A stretch of DNA of 5,574 nt from NCBI GenBank assembly GCA_964362915.1, contig CAYIGH010000046.1, forward strand, positions 1 through 5,574, read 5' to 3'. The position numbers were made by a program, and so were the translations under genes. The DNA comes from JAUSIK01 sp964362915 (GTDB taxonomy: Archaea > Nanobdellota > Nanobdellia > Pacearchaeales > GW2011-AR1). Shown here piece by piece: positions 5,242 to 5,574 of the stretch (positions are counted from its first letter, which is position 1; the number at the start of each line of letters is the position of its first letter). The notes under the pieces are model-generated. The model ran no database searches, had not been told where the DNA came from, and saw only the letters and a list, made by a program, of their open reading frames with translations.

Positions 5242-5574
5242 ATGGAAAACTTAAACATCCTAGGCAATTCAGGAAGAAAAAGAAAATCAAACTATGACCC
5301 TAATCTAGCAGAGCGAATCAATAAAGAAACAGAAGCAGAAATAAGAAGAAAAGAGCTAGAAGAAAAACTAAAGGCAAAAAAACTCCCCAAAGAACAGCCA
5401 GCAATAATAATTCAATCTCCCACACCCTCGCAAGCCCCTGATTTCAAATCAGCATTCTTCCTAGGAGACGAATTCGGAAAGCAAATTAATGAAAAAGTTC
5501 AGGCAAAATACGGAATTTATGAAGCAATCTCCAAAATTCAATACGATGACAATGAAAAAATAATAAAGGGTTCA
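5242..5574 (+). CDS. Unrecognised basic, charged protein, N-terminal part (3' end outside window)
   Basis: The frame is open from the ATG at 5242 to the window edge (111 codons, no stop). Residues 11-16 are basic (GRKRKS), and residues about 22-50 are dense in Glu, Lys and Arg (NKETEAEIRRKELEEKLKAKK) and may form a coiled coil. Residues 51-67 are a Pro/Ser/Gln-rich linker (SPTPSQAP). A more ordered region begins at about 68 (FKSAFFLGDEFGKQINEK). No catalytic motif is visible, and I do not recognise the family. It starts 16 bases after the ATPase stop on the same strand, so it is likely in the same operon. MoxR ATPases are often followed by a von Willebrand A partner, so the missing C-terminal part could hold one, but nothing visible shows it. 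An AAGGAGG at 5211-5217 is 24 bases before the ATG, too far to act as an ordinary ribosome binding site, and lies in Lys/Glu codons. Confidence 0.72.
   Translation, partial: MENLNILGNSGRKRKSNYDPNLAERINKETEAEIRRKELEEKLKAKKLPKEQPAIIIQSPTPSQAPDFKSAFFLGDEFGKQINEKVQAKYGIYEAISKIQYDDNEKIIKGS

Noticed and set aside
1..5574. DGR template repeat, reverse transcriptase, tRNA genes, CRISPR repeats or insertion sequences
   Set aside because: By reading both strands I found no second copy of the GC-rich block, no reverse-transcriptase motif, no cloverleaf-like sequence, no spaced direct repeats and no transposase.

Overview
The window looks like part of a small, AT-rich archaeal genome, most likely of the DPANN type (Woesearchaeota/Pacearchaeota-like). 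The evidence is: a Cbf5-type pseudouridine synthase with a C-terminal PUA-like region; starts that lack Shine-Dalgarno sequences but have archaeal TATA-like boxes about 25 bp upstream, consistent with leaderless mRNAs; a very short AbrB-type protein of the kind common in these archaea; and low GC throughout except one GC-rich patch at 165-290. The lineage is inferred from gene content only.

Layout. (1) 1-309 (+) is the 3' end of an unrecognised protein. Its last ~45 codons switch abruptly to GC-rich sequence and resemble the variable C-terminus of diversity-generating retroelement (DGR) targets; no template repeat or reverse transcriptase is present here. (2) 379-1308 (-) is a YvcK/CofD-like protein. 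It is divergent from (3) 1359-2063 (+), an AlkD-type HEAT-repeat DNA glycosylase, and one palindromic TATA-like box lies midway between their starts. (4) 2065-2605 (-) is a likely toxin-antitoxin pair: a Doc-like Fic-fold protein followed by an overlapping ribbon-helix-helix protein, convergent with alkD at a 1-base gap. (5) 2726-3565 (+) is a compact Cbf5/TruB with its own promoter. (6) 3757-5574 (+) is a probable operon: a 47-aa AbrB-like protein missing from long-ORF searches, a MoxR-like AAA+ ATPase coupled to it by a 4-base overlap, and an unrecognised basic, charged protein that runs off the window.

Together these are mostly single-gene or two-gene units on alternating strands. Housekeeping functions (RNA modification, DNA repair, a YvcK-type factor) are mixed with accessory ones (DGR-like target, toxin-antitoxin pair, AbrB/AAA+ module). 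The parts most likely to hold something new are the DGR-like C-terminus at the left edge and the AbrB/MoxR/unknown operon at the right edge. The ATPase of that operon has a four-cysteine cluster in its lid region. No tRNA, rRNA, CRISPR array or insertion sequence was seen, and no gene-free stretch exceeds 200 bases.
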